Shown here: positions 40,961 to 49,332 of the stretch, in pieces
Position numbering within the stretch: position 1 is the first letter of the stretch
Layout: each line of letters begins with the position of its first letter
Assembly (NCBI GenBank): GCA_905480285.1
Contig: CAJQPT010000141.1
Location: 1-50,751, forward strand
DNA: 50,751 nt
Direction: 5' to 3'
DNA from: an uncultured bacterium
GTDB lineage: Bacteria; Planctomycetota; UBA1135; GCA-002686595
Notes under the pieces: model-generated
The model's database searches: none
What the model was told of the DNA's origin: nothing
The model's input: the letters and a program-made list of their open reading frames with translations, nothing else
Made by a program: the position numbers and the translations under genes

Positions 40961-41884
40961 ATGCCTGACGCCAGGCACCTTCGAGTATCAAAGATCGCTC
41001 CCTGGCCAACGGGGGCTCCTCCCTTCCCGGAAATTCGACCCGCGGGGTCGCTGCACGTGCCCGACCAAGACCACCGCCAGCTCAGGCTACCGGCGACGCG
41101 AGCTCGCTCAGCGCTGCTCGACGACCAGCACCTGATCCCCGATACCGACGTCAGCCTGGGCCCCTATCGCCTGCGCTTTGCGCGGACCCTCGATGACCTT
41201 GCGATGGTCCGGCGTCTCCGTTACGCGGTCTTCAACGTCGAGCTTGGCAAGGGCCTCGCGGGCTCCCACGAGACCGGGGTGGACGCCGACGCGTTCGACC
41301 GCCAATGCCAGCACCTGATGGTCCTCGAGCGGGAGACGGGCGCGGCGGTAGGGACCTACCGCATGCAGACCGCAGCCACCGCGCGCGCGGGGCACGGCTG
41401 GTACACCTCGGGCGAGTTCGAGCTGGGAGAGATGCCCGCGGACATCATCGGGAACGCGGCGGAGCTGGGCCGCGCCTGCGTCGCCGGCGCCCACCGGGAC
41501 AAGACCGTGCTCTTCCTGCTCTGGCACGGCCTCATCCAGTACGCGCAGCACACCGGAGTGACAGCGTTCTTCGGCTGCAGCTCGCTCGCGGGTACTGACC
41601 CCAAGCCCGCCGTCGCGCTCTACGCCCAGCTGCTCCGGGATCGCAAGGTCCACCCTGAGCTCAAGGCTCCCCCTCGCCTCACCATGGCTTGCCCCCTTGT
41701 CTCGTGGCCCGATGGCGACGAGGCGGAGCGCGTGGAGGTCCCCAAGCTCTTCGCCACCTATCTGCGCCACGGAGGCCTCATCCTTGGCCCACCCGCCGTG
41801 GACCACGAGTTTGGCACCATCGACTTCCTCACCTGGGTCGAGGTCCGGCCCCGCCACATCAGGCTCTTCGGAAGGGTCCGCTGA
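40961..41884 (+). CDS. OlsB-like GNAT family N-acyltransferase
   Basis: 307 residues from the ATG at 40961; the frame is open further upstream but overlaps the fusion gene. The core (about 66-300) begins GPYRLRFARTLDDLAMVRRLRYAVFNVELGKG, then DAFDRQCQHLMVLERETGAAVGTYRM, ELGRACVAGAHRDKTVLFLLWHGLIQYAQ, FFGCSSLAGTDPK. This is the pattern of hemolysin-type N-acyltransferases such as OlsB, which transfer a 3-hydroxyacyl chain from ACP to the alpha-amino group of ornithine to make lyso-ornithine lipid. The amino acid used here cannot be read from sequence. The N-terminal 65 residues are Pro-rich and poorly conserved-looking, so a later start is possible. Confidence 0.8.
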   Translation: MPDARHLRVSKIAPWPTGAPPFPEIRPAGSLHVPDQDHRQLRLPATRARSALLDDQHLIPDTDVSLGPYRLRFARTLDDLAMVRRLRYAVFNVELGKGLAGSHETGVDADAFDRQCQHLMVLERETGAAVGTYRMQTAATARAGHGWYTSGEFELGEMPADIIGNAAELGRACVAGAHRDKTVLFLLWHGLIQYAQHTGVTAFFGCSSLAGTDPKPAVALYAQLLRDRKVHPELKAPPRLTMACPLVSWPDGDEAERVEVPKLFATYLRHGGLILGPPAVDHEFGTIDFLTWVEVRPRHIRLFGRVR

Positions 41885-42059
41885 GCCATCGCGTCGCGGA
41901 GGAGTGCCCCAGACGCTGGCAAGCCCGCGCCGAGGGCTCCGCGATGAGGACCTCCGGATGGGAGCCGAGCGGCCTCTCCAGGGCCCTGGCTCGAAAGGGC
42001 AGCCGGGCCAGCGTCACGGTCGGGCGCTGACCCCGCGCGGCACGCCTCCGCGAGGAGCC

Positions 42060-45000
42060 CTAGTCGCCGTCCTCGTCGAGCTCGTCCTCGTCCTCTTCTG
42101 GTTCGCGCACGACCTCAGGTAGGGGCCGATCCGGGCGGCCGTGATCCCGGAAGACCGTGAGCCAGTGGTCGATGATCGGGTTGTCGAGAGCCACGGCACC
42201 GATCCACGGCTGAGCCTCGCGGACGATGTCCGAGGCGTCGAGGAACATGATCCAGCGGCGCCCCTGATCAATCCCCGCGGCCGCGTCGACGGGATCCTCC
42301 ACGGCCACCCGGTGGAAGAGGATCGTCGGGGCCGGTAGCTCACCCGCAGCCTCCGCGAGCTCTTCGGCGAGCCCAGCCTTCACGGCCTCCTCCGACAGCC
42401 GCTCGGGGAGCAGCAGCACCATGGGCTGCACGATGTCCCGTCGCACCATTCGCTCGATGAGCGAGACGGCCGTCTTCCGGGTGCGGGAGACGATCGCTCC
42501 GTCCCCGGTGGACCCTGTCCGGCGCTGACGGATGCCCTCGGACTTGGAGTGCGCGGGGATCCAGAGCAAGAGCGTCCCGTTGCTCGAGGGCGCGCGGCCC
42601 CCCTGGAACAGGACCCGCTGGTTGTTCACCTTCTCGAAGGACGGCCCCGTTCCACGGGAGAGGTCCAGGGCGGCCAGATCCGAGGTGACGCCCGCGGCTC
42701 GCGCGGGCTCCCCGTCCGTGCGCCGGGCGATCGGCGGGGAAAGGGCCACCGCTCCGGACGCGGTGCCGAAGCCCACGTAGCCCTCGATGGGCGCACCGTC
42801 GATGGTGTGATACGTCCCTGCGTACTCGCCGGCGATCCACGCCGACACCGCCGAGCCCTCCACGAGCAGCTCGAGCTGCACCGAGGTCTGAGACTTGGTC
42901 ACGGTGACCGCGCCAGCGCGGGCGCTCCCGGGCAGCCCGCTGTCTCGCGGCCGCAGCCCGTCGAAGGCCCAGTTGACGCTCTTGAACTCAGCGCTCGAGT
43001 CCTTCTCACCCCTGGCGTAGTCCCAATCCGTGGCCGTGAGCCGCAGCCTCACGTTGCGCTCACGGCTGGTCCAGCCCAGCACCGCCAGGAAGGAGTTGGA
43101 GCCTGTCGTGAAGGACACGCGCGTGGAGATCGAATAGGAGCCCGGCAGCATCCACCGGTCCGCGCGGAGGAAGGACTTCCCTCCGCCTCGTCGATCCATG
43201 TCTCCGGTCCCTGCCTGACGTTCACGGCGCCCCAGCAGGAGGCTCCCGTCCGGCTCGATGCGATAGAGCCGCTTGGGCCGATTCTTGTCGAGGCTGGTCA
43301 GCTCCTCGTCACGCCAACCGGTGAGCCCCACCGACAGGCCCGGGAGCGGGGTCGCCGGGAGCGCCGCCTCGACGGCCTCCCGCTTGTCCTGGATCCCCGC
43401 CCACGCCGCCACCCTCAGGCCCTCCAGGCGGAGCCGGGCGCTGCTCCCCTGCAGCCCCGCTCCACGGAGCACCTCGGCAGCCGCCAGCACCTGCTTGTGA
43501 TAGTCCGACACCGCCAGTAGCCGGGACGGAAAGGGGCTCCCTGGGGCCTCCATCAAGACGCCGCTGAAGGGCTCCCCTCGGCTCTCGTGTGCGGTGACCC
43601 AGAGCGCCTCGAGCTCGTACGTCGTGGGCCTGGAGGGGACGCCGAGCGCCTGCTTCAGGCCCTGGCTGATCCGGCGGTCGTAGCCGTCCACCGCGCGCGC
43701 CCAAACGAGCGCCCGGATGGCGGCGTCTCGGTCCCCGTGGTCGGCGAGGAGAAGGCCCGCTTCGCGCGCCTGGTTCTGCCCGAACAGCGGCTCGGCGCGA
43801 TTCCAGTCCCAGGTCCACGTGGGCTCGTCGTAGACCCAGGCACCCTTCTCCGTCTTCGGGAAGCCGGAGCGGTAGCGCGCGGTCCAATCCGCGGGCTCTT
43901 CCACGTCAAACCCGGCCAGGAACTCGAAGAACATCTCCTGGAACCCGTCGACGGAGGATGGCCGCCCGTCCTCGCCGTCGCAGAACTGCTCCTCGAAGTC
44001 GTCCAACCGCCCCTTGGGGCTGGACGAGTGATCCCCCGAGTCCTCGAAGGCCGCGAGGCGCTCCGCGAAGATGGGCGTGCCCCCGGAGAGCTTGCGCGCG
44101 TCCCCCTCGAACCAGGTCCTCAGGAACACGTAGAGCGCGTTCCCCACCGAGTAGTTCTCTCTGTAGTCCTCCGGCTCGCCTCGCAGCAGCGCCTCGAGCC
44201 TCCCAAGGCCTGCCGCGCCCCGCCCGAGGACGCCGCGCAGGGTCCCGGGGCTGCAGTGGTCGAAGGCGAACTCGGGGTCATCGGTGAACGCGTAGGCCGC
44301 GCCGGTCCACGTGGCCCGGCCCTCGGCGAGCCAGGCCGGGATGCCCGGGTGCAGCGCGCCATCGAACCGGTGGGTCAACTCATGGGTCAGCCCTCGGCCG
44401 AGCCCCGGGATCGTGCCGACGCTGAACTGCAGCACCGTGGTGTCGCCCCCCTGAAAGCCCCCAGCCCAGAAGAACGGAGCCCCCTCTGCCTCCAGACCGC
44501 TCGGGTCCGGGACGATGCGCACGATCCCCTGCCGCGGCGTCCGTCCGTTGAAGGGGTCCGACCCGAAGTAGGCGACGAGGCGCTCGTGGTGCTTCTCCAC
44601 GGTGCTGGCCACGCCCAGCAGCGTCTCGTAGCCGCAGTCAGACTCCACCCGGTACCAGCCCCGCGGGCTCACAGCGACGCCCGGCTCCGAGAAGTCGCTG
44701 TGCTTCCTCGTGAAGGCCTCGCCCTCGTCCGAGGCGAGCCACTCCAGCTCCTCCACGGTCCAGGGCTTGTCGCTGTCATTGACCATGCGCTGTCGAGCGC
44801 GAGCGGCGAGCTCCGCGCCCTTGGAGCGCCAGCGAGGCATGCCTCCTGGACGCGGTCCGCGCAGGTCCTTGAAGTCCGCCTGGGCGCCCAGCCCCCGCAT
44901 GATCCGCGCGGCACGCAGCGCCAGGCCGGGCTGCGACCGGGAGAGGGCATCCTCCGCCAGGCGCTGGAGCGCCTTGAGCACGGGGACGTGAGCCCCTCGC

Positions 45001-45629
45001 GGCGCGTGCACCTCCGGAGCGAGCTGGCCCCTGGCCTCGCGGTAGATCGATGGCGACTGAAGGGCGAGATCGAGGGCGAAGCGGCGAGCCCAGGCCGCCG
45101 TGAGCAGTTGCTCGGGGCTCCGTGCGCCCTTTGATTCGCGCTCCCCGGCGAGGCGCACCAGCTCCGTTACCGCACGGGCCCGAGCGCGAGCGAGATCGGT
45201 GCCGACCTGCACGAGGTTCACCTCGTCGGCTTGGCCGTCGAAGGCGCCTCGAGGGGCCCGCGCGCCCGGCTTCCCCTTGGCGTCGACCACGAGGTCCGCC
45301 CAGGCGAGCGCCGCGCGGGCGAGGGCGTCGTCATCTCCCGCTCCGCGGGCCACCTCGGCCAACCCCAGGAGGGCCTCCCTGCGGACCTCCGGGTCCCCCG
45401 CCACCGCCCGCTCAAAGTGCCCCGTCGCGCTCTCCTGCTCGCCCCTCTCCAGGGCCTGCTGTCCGGCCTTGAGGGCCTTCTCCGCCTCCGACTTCCGATC
45501 CGGGCTGGACCCCTCCAGGGCGAGGGGCGTCACGCCGGCGACGGGGGCCATGGCGCCCCCTGGAAGGAGCGTCGCCGCGGGAGCACCCGCCGCGAGCGGG
45601 GCGAGGACGGTGATGAGGAGTGCGAACAT
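42060..45629 (-). CDS. Large exported multidomain protein with HExxH peptidase-like motif
   Basis: 1189 residues from the ATG at 45629 (upstream open frame shadows the ChaN-like gene). Signal peptide MFALLITVLAPLAAGAPAA. About 40-400: helical, TPR-like (ALKAGQQALERGEQESATGHFERAV). HELTH at 416-420, in GLGRGLTHELTHRFDG, with AWLAEGRATW about 17 residues later as the third-ligand Glu, a gluzincin (peptidase-MA-like) pattern. About 800-1000: beta-rich segment resembling a LamG/concanavalin-like module (SYSISTRVSF, SVQLELLVEGSAVSAWIAGEYAG). The C-terminal 150 residues include VQPMVLLLPERLSEEAV and IMFLDASDIV, then an acidic tail (EPEEDEDELDEDGD). No homologue is named with confidence. Probably secreted or periplasmic. 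Confidence 0.78.
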   Translation of the reverse strand: MFALLITVLAPLAAGAPAATLLPGGAMAPVAGVTPLALEGSSPDRKSEAEKALKAGQQALERGEQESATGHFERAVAGDPEVRREALLGLAEVARGAGDDDALARAALAWADLVVDAKGKPGARAPRGAFDGQADEVNLVQVGTDLARARARAVTELVRLAGERESKGARSPEQLLTAAWARRFALDLALQSPSIYREARGQLAPEVHAPRGAHVPVLKALQRLAEDALSRSQPGLALRAARIMRGLGAQADFKDLRGPRPGGMPRWRSKGAELAARARQRMVNDSDKPWTVEELEWLASDEGEAFTRKHSDFSEPGVAVSPRGWYRVESDCGYETLLGVASTVEKHHERLVAYFGSDPFNGRTPRQGIVRIVPDPSGLEAEGAPFFWAGGFQGGDTTVLQFSVGTIPGLGRGLTHELTHRFDGALHPGIPAWLAEGRATWTGAAYAFTDDPEFAFDHCSPGTLRGVLGRGAAGLGRLEALLRGEPEDYRENYSVGNALYVFLRTWFEGDARKLSGGTPIFAERLAAFEDSGDHSSSPKGRLDDFEEQFCDGEDGRPSSVDGFQEMFFEFLAGFDVEEPADWTARYRSGFPKTEKGAWVYDEPTWTWDWNRAEPLFGQNQAREAGLLLADHGDRDAAIRALVWARAVDGYDRRISQGLKQALGVPSRPTTYELEALWVTAHESRGEPFSGVLMEAPGSPFPSRLLAVSDYHKQVLAAAEVLRGAGLQGSSARLRLEGLRVAAWAGIQDKREAVEAALPATPLPGLSVGLTGWRDEELTSLDKNRPKRLYRIEPDGSLLLGRRERQAGTGDMDRRGGGKSFLRADRWMLPGSYSISTRVSFTTGSNSFLAVLGWTSRERNVRLRLTATDWDYARGEKDSSAEFKSVNWAFDGLRPRDSGLPGSARAGAVTVTKSQTSVQLELLVEGSAVSAWIAGEYAGTYHTIDGAPIEGYVGFGTASGAVALSPPIARRTDGEPARAAGVTSDLAALDLSRGTGPSFEKVNNQRVLFQGGRAPSSNGTLLLWIPAHSKSEGIRQRRTGSTGDGAIVSRTRKTAVSLIERMVRRDIVQPMVLLLPERLSEEAVKAGLAEELAEAAGELPAPTILFHRVAVEDPVDAAAGIDQGRRWIMFLDASDIVREAQPWIGAVALDNPIIDHWLTVFRDHGRPDRPLPEVVREPEEDEDELDEDGD

Positions 45630-45711
45630 GGAGCCTGGCGCTGGGCGGAATGACGAACGGACTGGGAAGCCAACCTGGAGCGATACCGCTGGGTTGTGCC
45701 AGGATAACCCC

Positions 45712-46671
45712 ATGCTTCTCTCCCACCATTGGCTCCCCGCCTCCTCTGGCCTCGCAGCCCTCTGCCTCGCGTCCTGCGCATCCCACTCCTCAGGGACGGG
45801 CCCGCTGGAGGTTGACGAGGCGAGCTGGGCCGCCACCGGAGCGGAGCTCCCCGTCGCGCTCCTGCGAACGCCCGGCCAGGAGCGCATCTCCATCGAGGAG
45901 GCCGCCGACGAGCTCGCCGACGCGGACGTCATCTTCCTCGGCGAGCAGCATGACTCCGCAGAGGGACACGCTGTCCAGCTGGCCCTGACCAAGGCCATCG
46001 CCGAACGCAGGGGCCGCATCGTCCTCTCCATGGAGATGCTCGAACGCGACAGCCAACGGCTCCTGGACATGTACCTGAGGGGAGAGATCGACCAGGAGGC
46101 GTTCCGGTCCGCCGCGCGCCTGTGGCCCAATTACCAGGCGCACTACGAGCCCGCTGTGGAGTTCGCGCGAGAGGGCGGGCACGACGTCCTCGCGGCGAAC
46201 GTGTACCGGCCCGTGGCCTCCAGGGTCGCCCGACAGGGACTCGACTCCGCCATGGGCGAAGTCTGGGCAGCGTCGAGCGTGGATACGTCACCCGGCGAGT
46301 ACCGGGACCGCTTCGACGCGGTCATGTCGGGCCATGGAGGGATGGACGAGGCCGTGATGGACCGCTTCTTCGCTGCCCAGTGCATCAAGGACGACACCAT
46401 GGCGGAGAGCATCGCCCGGCGCCTCGCCTGCGACCCTGGGGACCCGCCCGTGGTCATTCACTGGAACGGCCGCTTCCACAGCGACTACGGGCTCGGCACC
46501 GTCGAGCGCCTCCGCGCGCGCCAGCCCGACCTGAACATCGCCGTGGTCTCCATGCTCACGGACGTGCAGCTCTCGCGGCCCCTGGCCGAGGAGGCCCTGA
46601 ACCAGGGGCACTACATCATCCTGGTCCAGGCCCCCAGAGAGGGCGAGTCAGAGAGCCGGACAGCGGACTAG
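45712..46671 (+). CDS. ChaN-like (haem-binding uptake, PF04187-type) lipoprotein
   Basis: 319 residues from the ATG at 45712. Signal peptide with lipobox LASC (Cys22). Core: ADVIFLGEQHDSAEGHAVQLALTKAI, IVLSMEMLERDSQRLLDMYLRGEID, and VVIHWNGRFHSDYGLGTVERLRAR; the GEQHD and EMLERD pattern is that of ChaN/TIKI-like haem-binding proteins of the outer membrane. By family knowledge it may bind haem iron. Divergent from the large HExxH gene (82 bp between starts) and convergent with boxR, the two stop codons sharing the bases CTAG at 46668-46671. The last 15 residues are polar and variable. Confidence 0.85.
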   Translation: MLLSHHWLPASSGLAALCLASCASHSSGTGPLEVDEASWAATGAELPVALLRTPGQERISIEEAADELADADVIFLGEQHDSAEGHAVQLALTKAIAERRGRIVLSMEMLERDSQRLLDMYLRGEIDQEAFRSAARLWPNYQAHYEPAVEFAREGGHDVLAANVYRPVASRVARQGLDSAMGEVWAASSVDTSPGEYRDRFDAVMSGHGGMDEAVMDRFFAAQCIKDDTMAESIARRLACDPGDPPVVIHWNGRFHSDYGLGTVERLRARQPDLNIAVVSMLTDVQLSRPLAEEALNQGHYIILVQAPREGESESRTAD

Positions 46672-47429
46672 GCGGACTCGGAGCCCTCGAGCCAGCGCTC
46701 GAGTTCCCCGGCGAGCGCGGCGGGTTGGAGCTCACTCGTGGGGAGGTGTCGGTCGGCCATCGCATACCGCCCCTCGCGCCGATCAAGGATCTCCCGCAGC
46801 TCGTCCAGCGCCCGCGGGTGCCCCTCCATCGGCCGATGATCCCCCTGGTCGAGAACCCGCTGGAGATGCTCCTCGGGACGGGCGGAGAGCCAAACGGTCC
46901 GGCAGGTGGAGCGGAGCCGCGCGTAGGTCTCCGCGCTCGCCACGATGGAGCCGCCGGTGGCGATGACCACCCGCTGCCCCTCCGCCAGCACCTCCTCAAG
47001 GGCCTCTCGTTCGAAGGCCCGATAGCCCTCGGTGCCCTGTAGGTCGAAGATGGCCGCGAGGGAGAGCCCCGCCAGGCGCTCGATCCGCTCGTCGAGTTCC
47101 ACGAAGGGGACCTCCAAGGAGCGCGCGAGCGCCGCCCCGACGGAGGACTTCCCGGCGCCTCGAAGCCCGATGAGCGCCACCCGCTCCGTGCGGCCGCCAG
47201 CCGTCGGGAGATCGCACAGGTCCCGCAGCGGCAGTCCGAGGGCCGCGGCCAGCTGGGCGAGCTTGAGCACCGTGAGGTTGGCGCGGCCCGCCTCGGCCTC
47301 GGTCACGTAGCGCCGCGACAAATCAGCGCACTCCGCGAGCTCGGTCACCGTGAAACCCCGCTGCTCCCGCTCCATGCGCAGGCGCTGGCCCAGGGCCCGA
47401 AGGAGCAAATTATCGTCTTGTCGAACCAT
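46668..47429 (-). CDS. boxR: BoxR/BzdR-type regulator: XRE-type HTH fused to shikimate-kinase-like domain
   Basis: 253 residues from the ATG at 47429. N-terminal HTH of the XRE/Cro type (about 12-70: LGQRLRMEREQRGFTVTELAECADLSRRYVTEAEAGRANL). C-terminal domain resembles shikimate kinase: P-loop GLRGAGKSSVG (about 87-97), VELDERIE, EGYRAFEREALEEVL, IATGGSIV. In BzdR/BoxR proteins this domain binds benzoyl-CoA, which relieves repression of benzoate degradation genes. It lies divergent from boxC, the expected target, and an inverted repeat straddles its own start codon, suggesting autoregulation. The aro genes expected beside a true AroK are absent. Confidence 0.88.
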   Translation of the reverse strand: MVRQDDNLLLRALGQRLRMEREQRGFTVTELAECADLSRRYVTEAEAGRANLTVLKLAQLAAALGLPLRDLCDLPTAGGRTERVALIGLRGAGKSSVGAALARSLEVPFVELDERIERLAGLSLAAIFDLQGTEGYRAFEREALEEVLAEGQRVVIATGGSIVASAETYARLRSTCRTVWLSARPEEHLQRVLDQGDHRPMEGHPRALDELREILDRREGRYAMADRHLPTSELQPAALAGELERWLEGSESA

Positions 47430-47435
47430 GACAAG
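47417..47435. promoter_or_regulatory. Inverted repeat over the boxR start codon, candidate operator
   Basis: CTTGTC at 47417-47422 and GACAAG at 47430-47435 are exact reverse complements with a 7-nt centre that contains the boxR ATG. It fits an autoregulatory site for BoxR or a site blocking initiation. Confidence 0.5.
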
Positions 47436-47437
47436 GA

Positions 47438-47447
47438 AACTATAGTT
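47438..47447. promoter_or_regulatory. AT-rich palindrome in the boxR-boxC intergenic region
   Basis: AACTATAGTT, a perfect 10-bp palindrome, followed by a TATATT element at 47472-47477 that could be the boxC -10 box. This 108-bp region is far more AT-rich than its surroundings. Confidence 0.4.
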
Positions 47448-47537
47448 CACAGCAGAGATGGCTGTGGGATTTATATTTCCTACGCCAGCCACCCCACCGT
47501 TCACCGCCCATCCCTGCACACCGACCCGATCGTGACG

Positions 47538-49211
47538 ATGACCGAAGCCACCACTGCCGCCCCCGACGTCCTCGAGGGCGCGGCCATCGACTTCGAAGTC
47601 CAGCCCTCAGAGTACCGCCACTGGACGCTGGCGGTCGACGGGGACGTCGCAACGCTGAGCATGGCCGTGGAGCCCTTTGGCGGCCTCGGGGGGAAGGACT
47701 ACGAGCTCAAGCTGAACAGCTATGACCTGCGGGTCGACATCGAGCTCGCCGACGCGATTCAGCGGCTGCGCTTCGAGCATCCCCAGGTGCGGGCCGTGGT
47801 GGTCACGGGCGCCCTCGACCGCGTCTTCTGCGCCGGAGCCAACATCGTGATGCTCCGCAGCAGCGCCCACGCCTTCAAGGTCAACTTCTGCAAGTTCACC
47901 AACGAGACCCGCCTCGGGATCGAGGACGCCTCGGAGAACTCCAACCTGAAGTTCCTCGCCGCGCTCAACGGGACGGCCTCCGGCGGCGGCTATGAGCTCG
48001 CGCTCGCCTGCGACCGGATCCTCCTTGTGGACGACCGCAACAGCGCCGTCTCCTTCCCCGAGGTGCCCCTGCTGGGCGTCCTGCCCGGCACCGGCGGCCT
48101 CACGCGGATCACGGACAAGCGCAAGATCCGTCGCGATCGCTGCGACGTCTTCTCCAGCGTGGCCGAGGGCATCAAGGGCAAGCGCGCCGTGGAGTGGGAC
48201 CTCGTCGATCGCGTGGCGCCCCTCTCCAAGTGGGAAGAGACCGTCGCCGAGGAGGCCCGAGCCCTCGCCGACCAGTGTGAGGATCGCTCCGAGACGACCG
48301 GGGTCGTGCTGCCGAAGCTGGGCGCCGAGGTCGAGGGGCAGGACCGCAAGTACGAGTATGTGAGCCTGGAGATCCAGGAGGCCGACCGGACGGCGACCCT
48401 GACCATCCATGCGCCCGATGGCTGCCCCGCCACCGAGGCTGAGGCCTTCGCAGCCGGCGCGGACTGGTGGCTCCTGCAGGCCTTCCGCGAGCTCGACGAC
48501 GCCCTGCTCCACCTGCGCATGAACCTGCGCGACGTGGCCCTGGTCCTCATCCGAGCCACCGGGAGCGCGGAGACGGTGCGCGCGACCGACGAGCTCATCG
48601 CCGGCGCGGACCACTGGTTCGTGCGCGAGACCCGCCAGTTCGTGAAGCGCGTCCTCAAGCGCCTCGACGTCTCCGCCAAGAGCTTCTACGCCGTCGCCGA
48701 CGGCGGCACGAACTTCACCGGGACCTTCCTCGAGATGGCGCTCGCCAGCGACCGGATCTACCTGCTGGACGACCCCGACACGGAGGTCCAGGTGGGCGTC
48801 ACCGTGGCGAACGCCGGCATGTTCCCCATGTCCAACGGGATCTCGCGTCTCGAGACGCGCTTCCTGGGCGACCCGGAGCGTGTCCCCGCCGTGCTCGCCG
48901 AGATGCGGCAGCTCCAGGCGGAGGAGGCCAACGAGCTCGGCCTCGCCACGTTCGCCCCCGACGAAATCGACTGGGAAGACGAGCTGCGCCTCGCCATCGA
49001 GGAGCGCGCCAGCTTCTCCCCCGACGCCCTCACCGGCATGGAGGCGAACCTGCGCTTCGCCGGACCGGAGACCATGGAGACCAAGATCTTCGGTCGCCTC
49101 ACCGCCTGGCAGAACTGGATCTTCCAGCGCCCCAACGCGGTCGGCGAGCGCGGCGCCCTGAGCTGCTATGGGACGCCCATGAGGCCCGAGTTCAACGTCG
49201 AGCGCACCTGA
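47538..49211 (+). CDS. boxC: Benzoyl-CoA-dihydrodiol lyase BoxC
   Basis: 557 residues, the expected BoxC length. Start ATG 47538; GTG 47532 would add two residues. BoxC hydrolytically opens 2,3-epoxybenzoyl-CoA to 3,4-dehydroadipyl-CoA semialdehyde and formate. It has two crotonase-like halves. The first contains RAVVVTGALDRVFCAGANIVML, FTNETRLGIEDASENSNLKFLAALNGTASGGGYELALACD and VPLLGVLPGTGGLTRITDKRKIRRD. The second contains VALVLIRATGSAET, FYAVADGGTNFTGTFLEMALASDRIYL. These segments match BoxC specifically rather than ordinary enoyl-CoA hydratases. No SD-like box is visible. It is followed by boxB after 121 bp with a hairpin between. Confidence 0.95.
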   Translation: MTEATTAAPDVLEGAAIDFEVQPSEYRHWTLAVDGDVATLSMAVEPFGGLGGKDYELKLNSYDLRVDIELADAIQRLRFEHPQVRAVVVTGALDRVFCAGANIVMLRSSAHAFKVNFCKFTNETRLGIEDASENSNLKFLAALNGTASGGGYELALACDRILLVDDRNSAVSFPEVPLLGVLPGTGGLTRITDKRKIRRDRCDVFSSVAEGIKGKRAVEWDLVDRVAPLSKWEETVAEEARALADQCEDRSETTGVVLPKLGAEVEGQDRKYEYVSLEIQEADRTATLTIHAPDGCPATEAEAFAAGADWWLLQAFRELDDALLHLRMNLRDVALVLIRATGSAETVRATDELIAGADHWFVRETRQFVKRVLKRLDVSAKSFYAVADGGTNFTGTFLEMALASDRIYLLDDPDTEVQVGVTVANAGMFPMSNGISRLETRFLGDPERVPAVLAEMRQLQAEEANELGLATFAPDEIDWEDELRLAIEERASFSPDALTGMEANLRFAGPETMETKIFGRLTAWQNWIFQRPNAVGERGALSCYGTPMRPEFNVERT

Positions 49212-49261
49212 TCCACCCAGCACACCTAACCAGTACACCCACCCCGCGCAGCACCAGCGCG

Positions 49262-49281
49262 ACGCGCCCGAGGGGGCGCGT
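49262..49281. promoter_or_regulatory. Hairpin in the boxC-boxB gap
   Basis: ACGCGCCC at 49262-49269 and GGGCGCGT at 49274-49281 pair perfectly with a 4-nt loop. It may be an attenuator, a processing site or a stabilising 3' end for the boxC part of the message. Confidence 0.4.
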
Positions 49282-49332
49282 GAATCGCAGCGGTGCCGCG
49301 CGCAGACACCTCAAACCAACACGGAGACCAAC

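Noticed and set aside
41894-41944. Inverted repeat TCGCGGAG / CTCCGCGA after the OlsB-like gene
   Set aside because: Only 8 bp with a 35-nt loop in GC-rich DNA; chance is likely, so not listed as a terminator.
46668-47429. Shikimate kinase AroK
   Set aside because: The N-terminal HTH domain and the position beside boxC identify a BoxR/BzdR-type regulator.
47607-49238. 543-codon minus-strand frame opposite boxC
   Set aside because: Shadow frame; BoxC is unambiguous on the plus strand.
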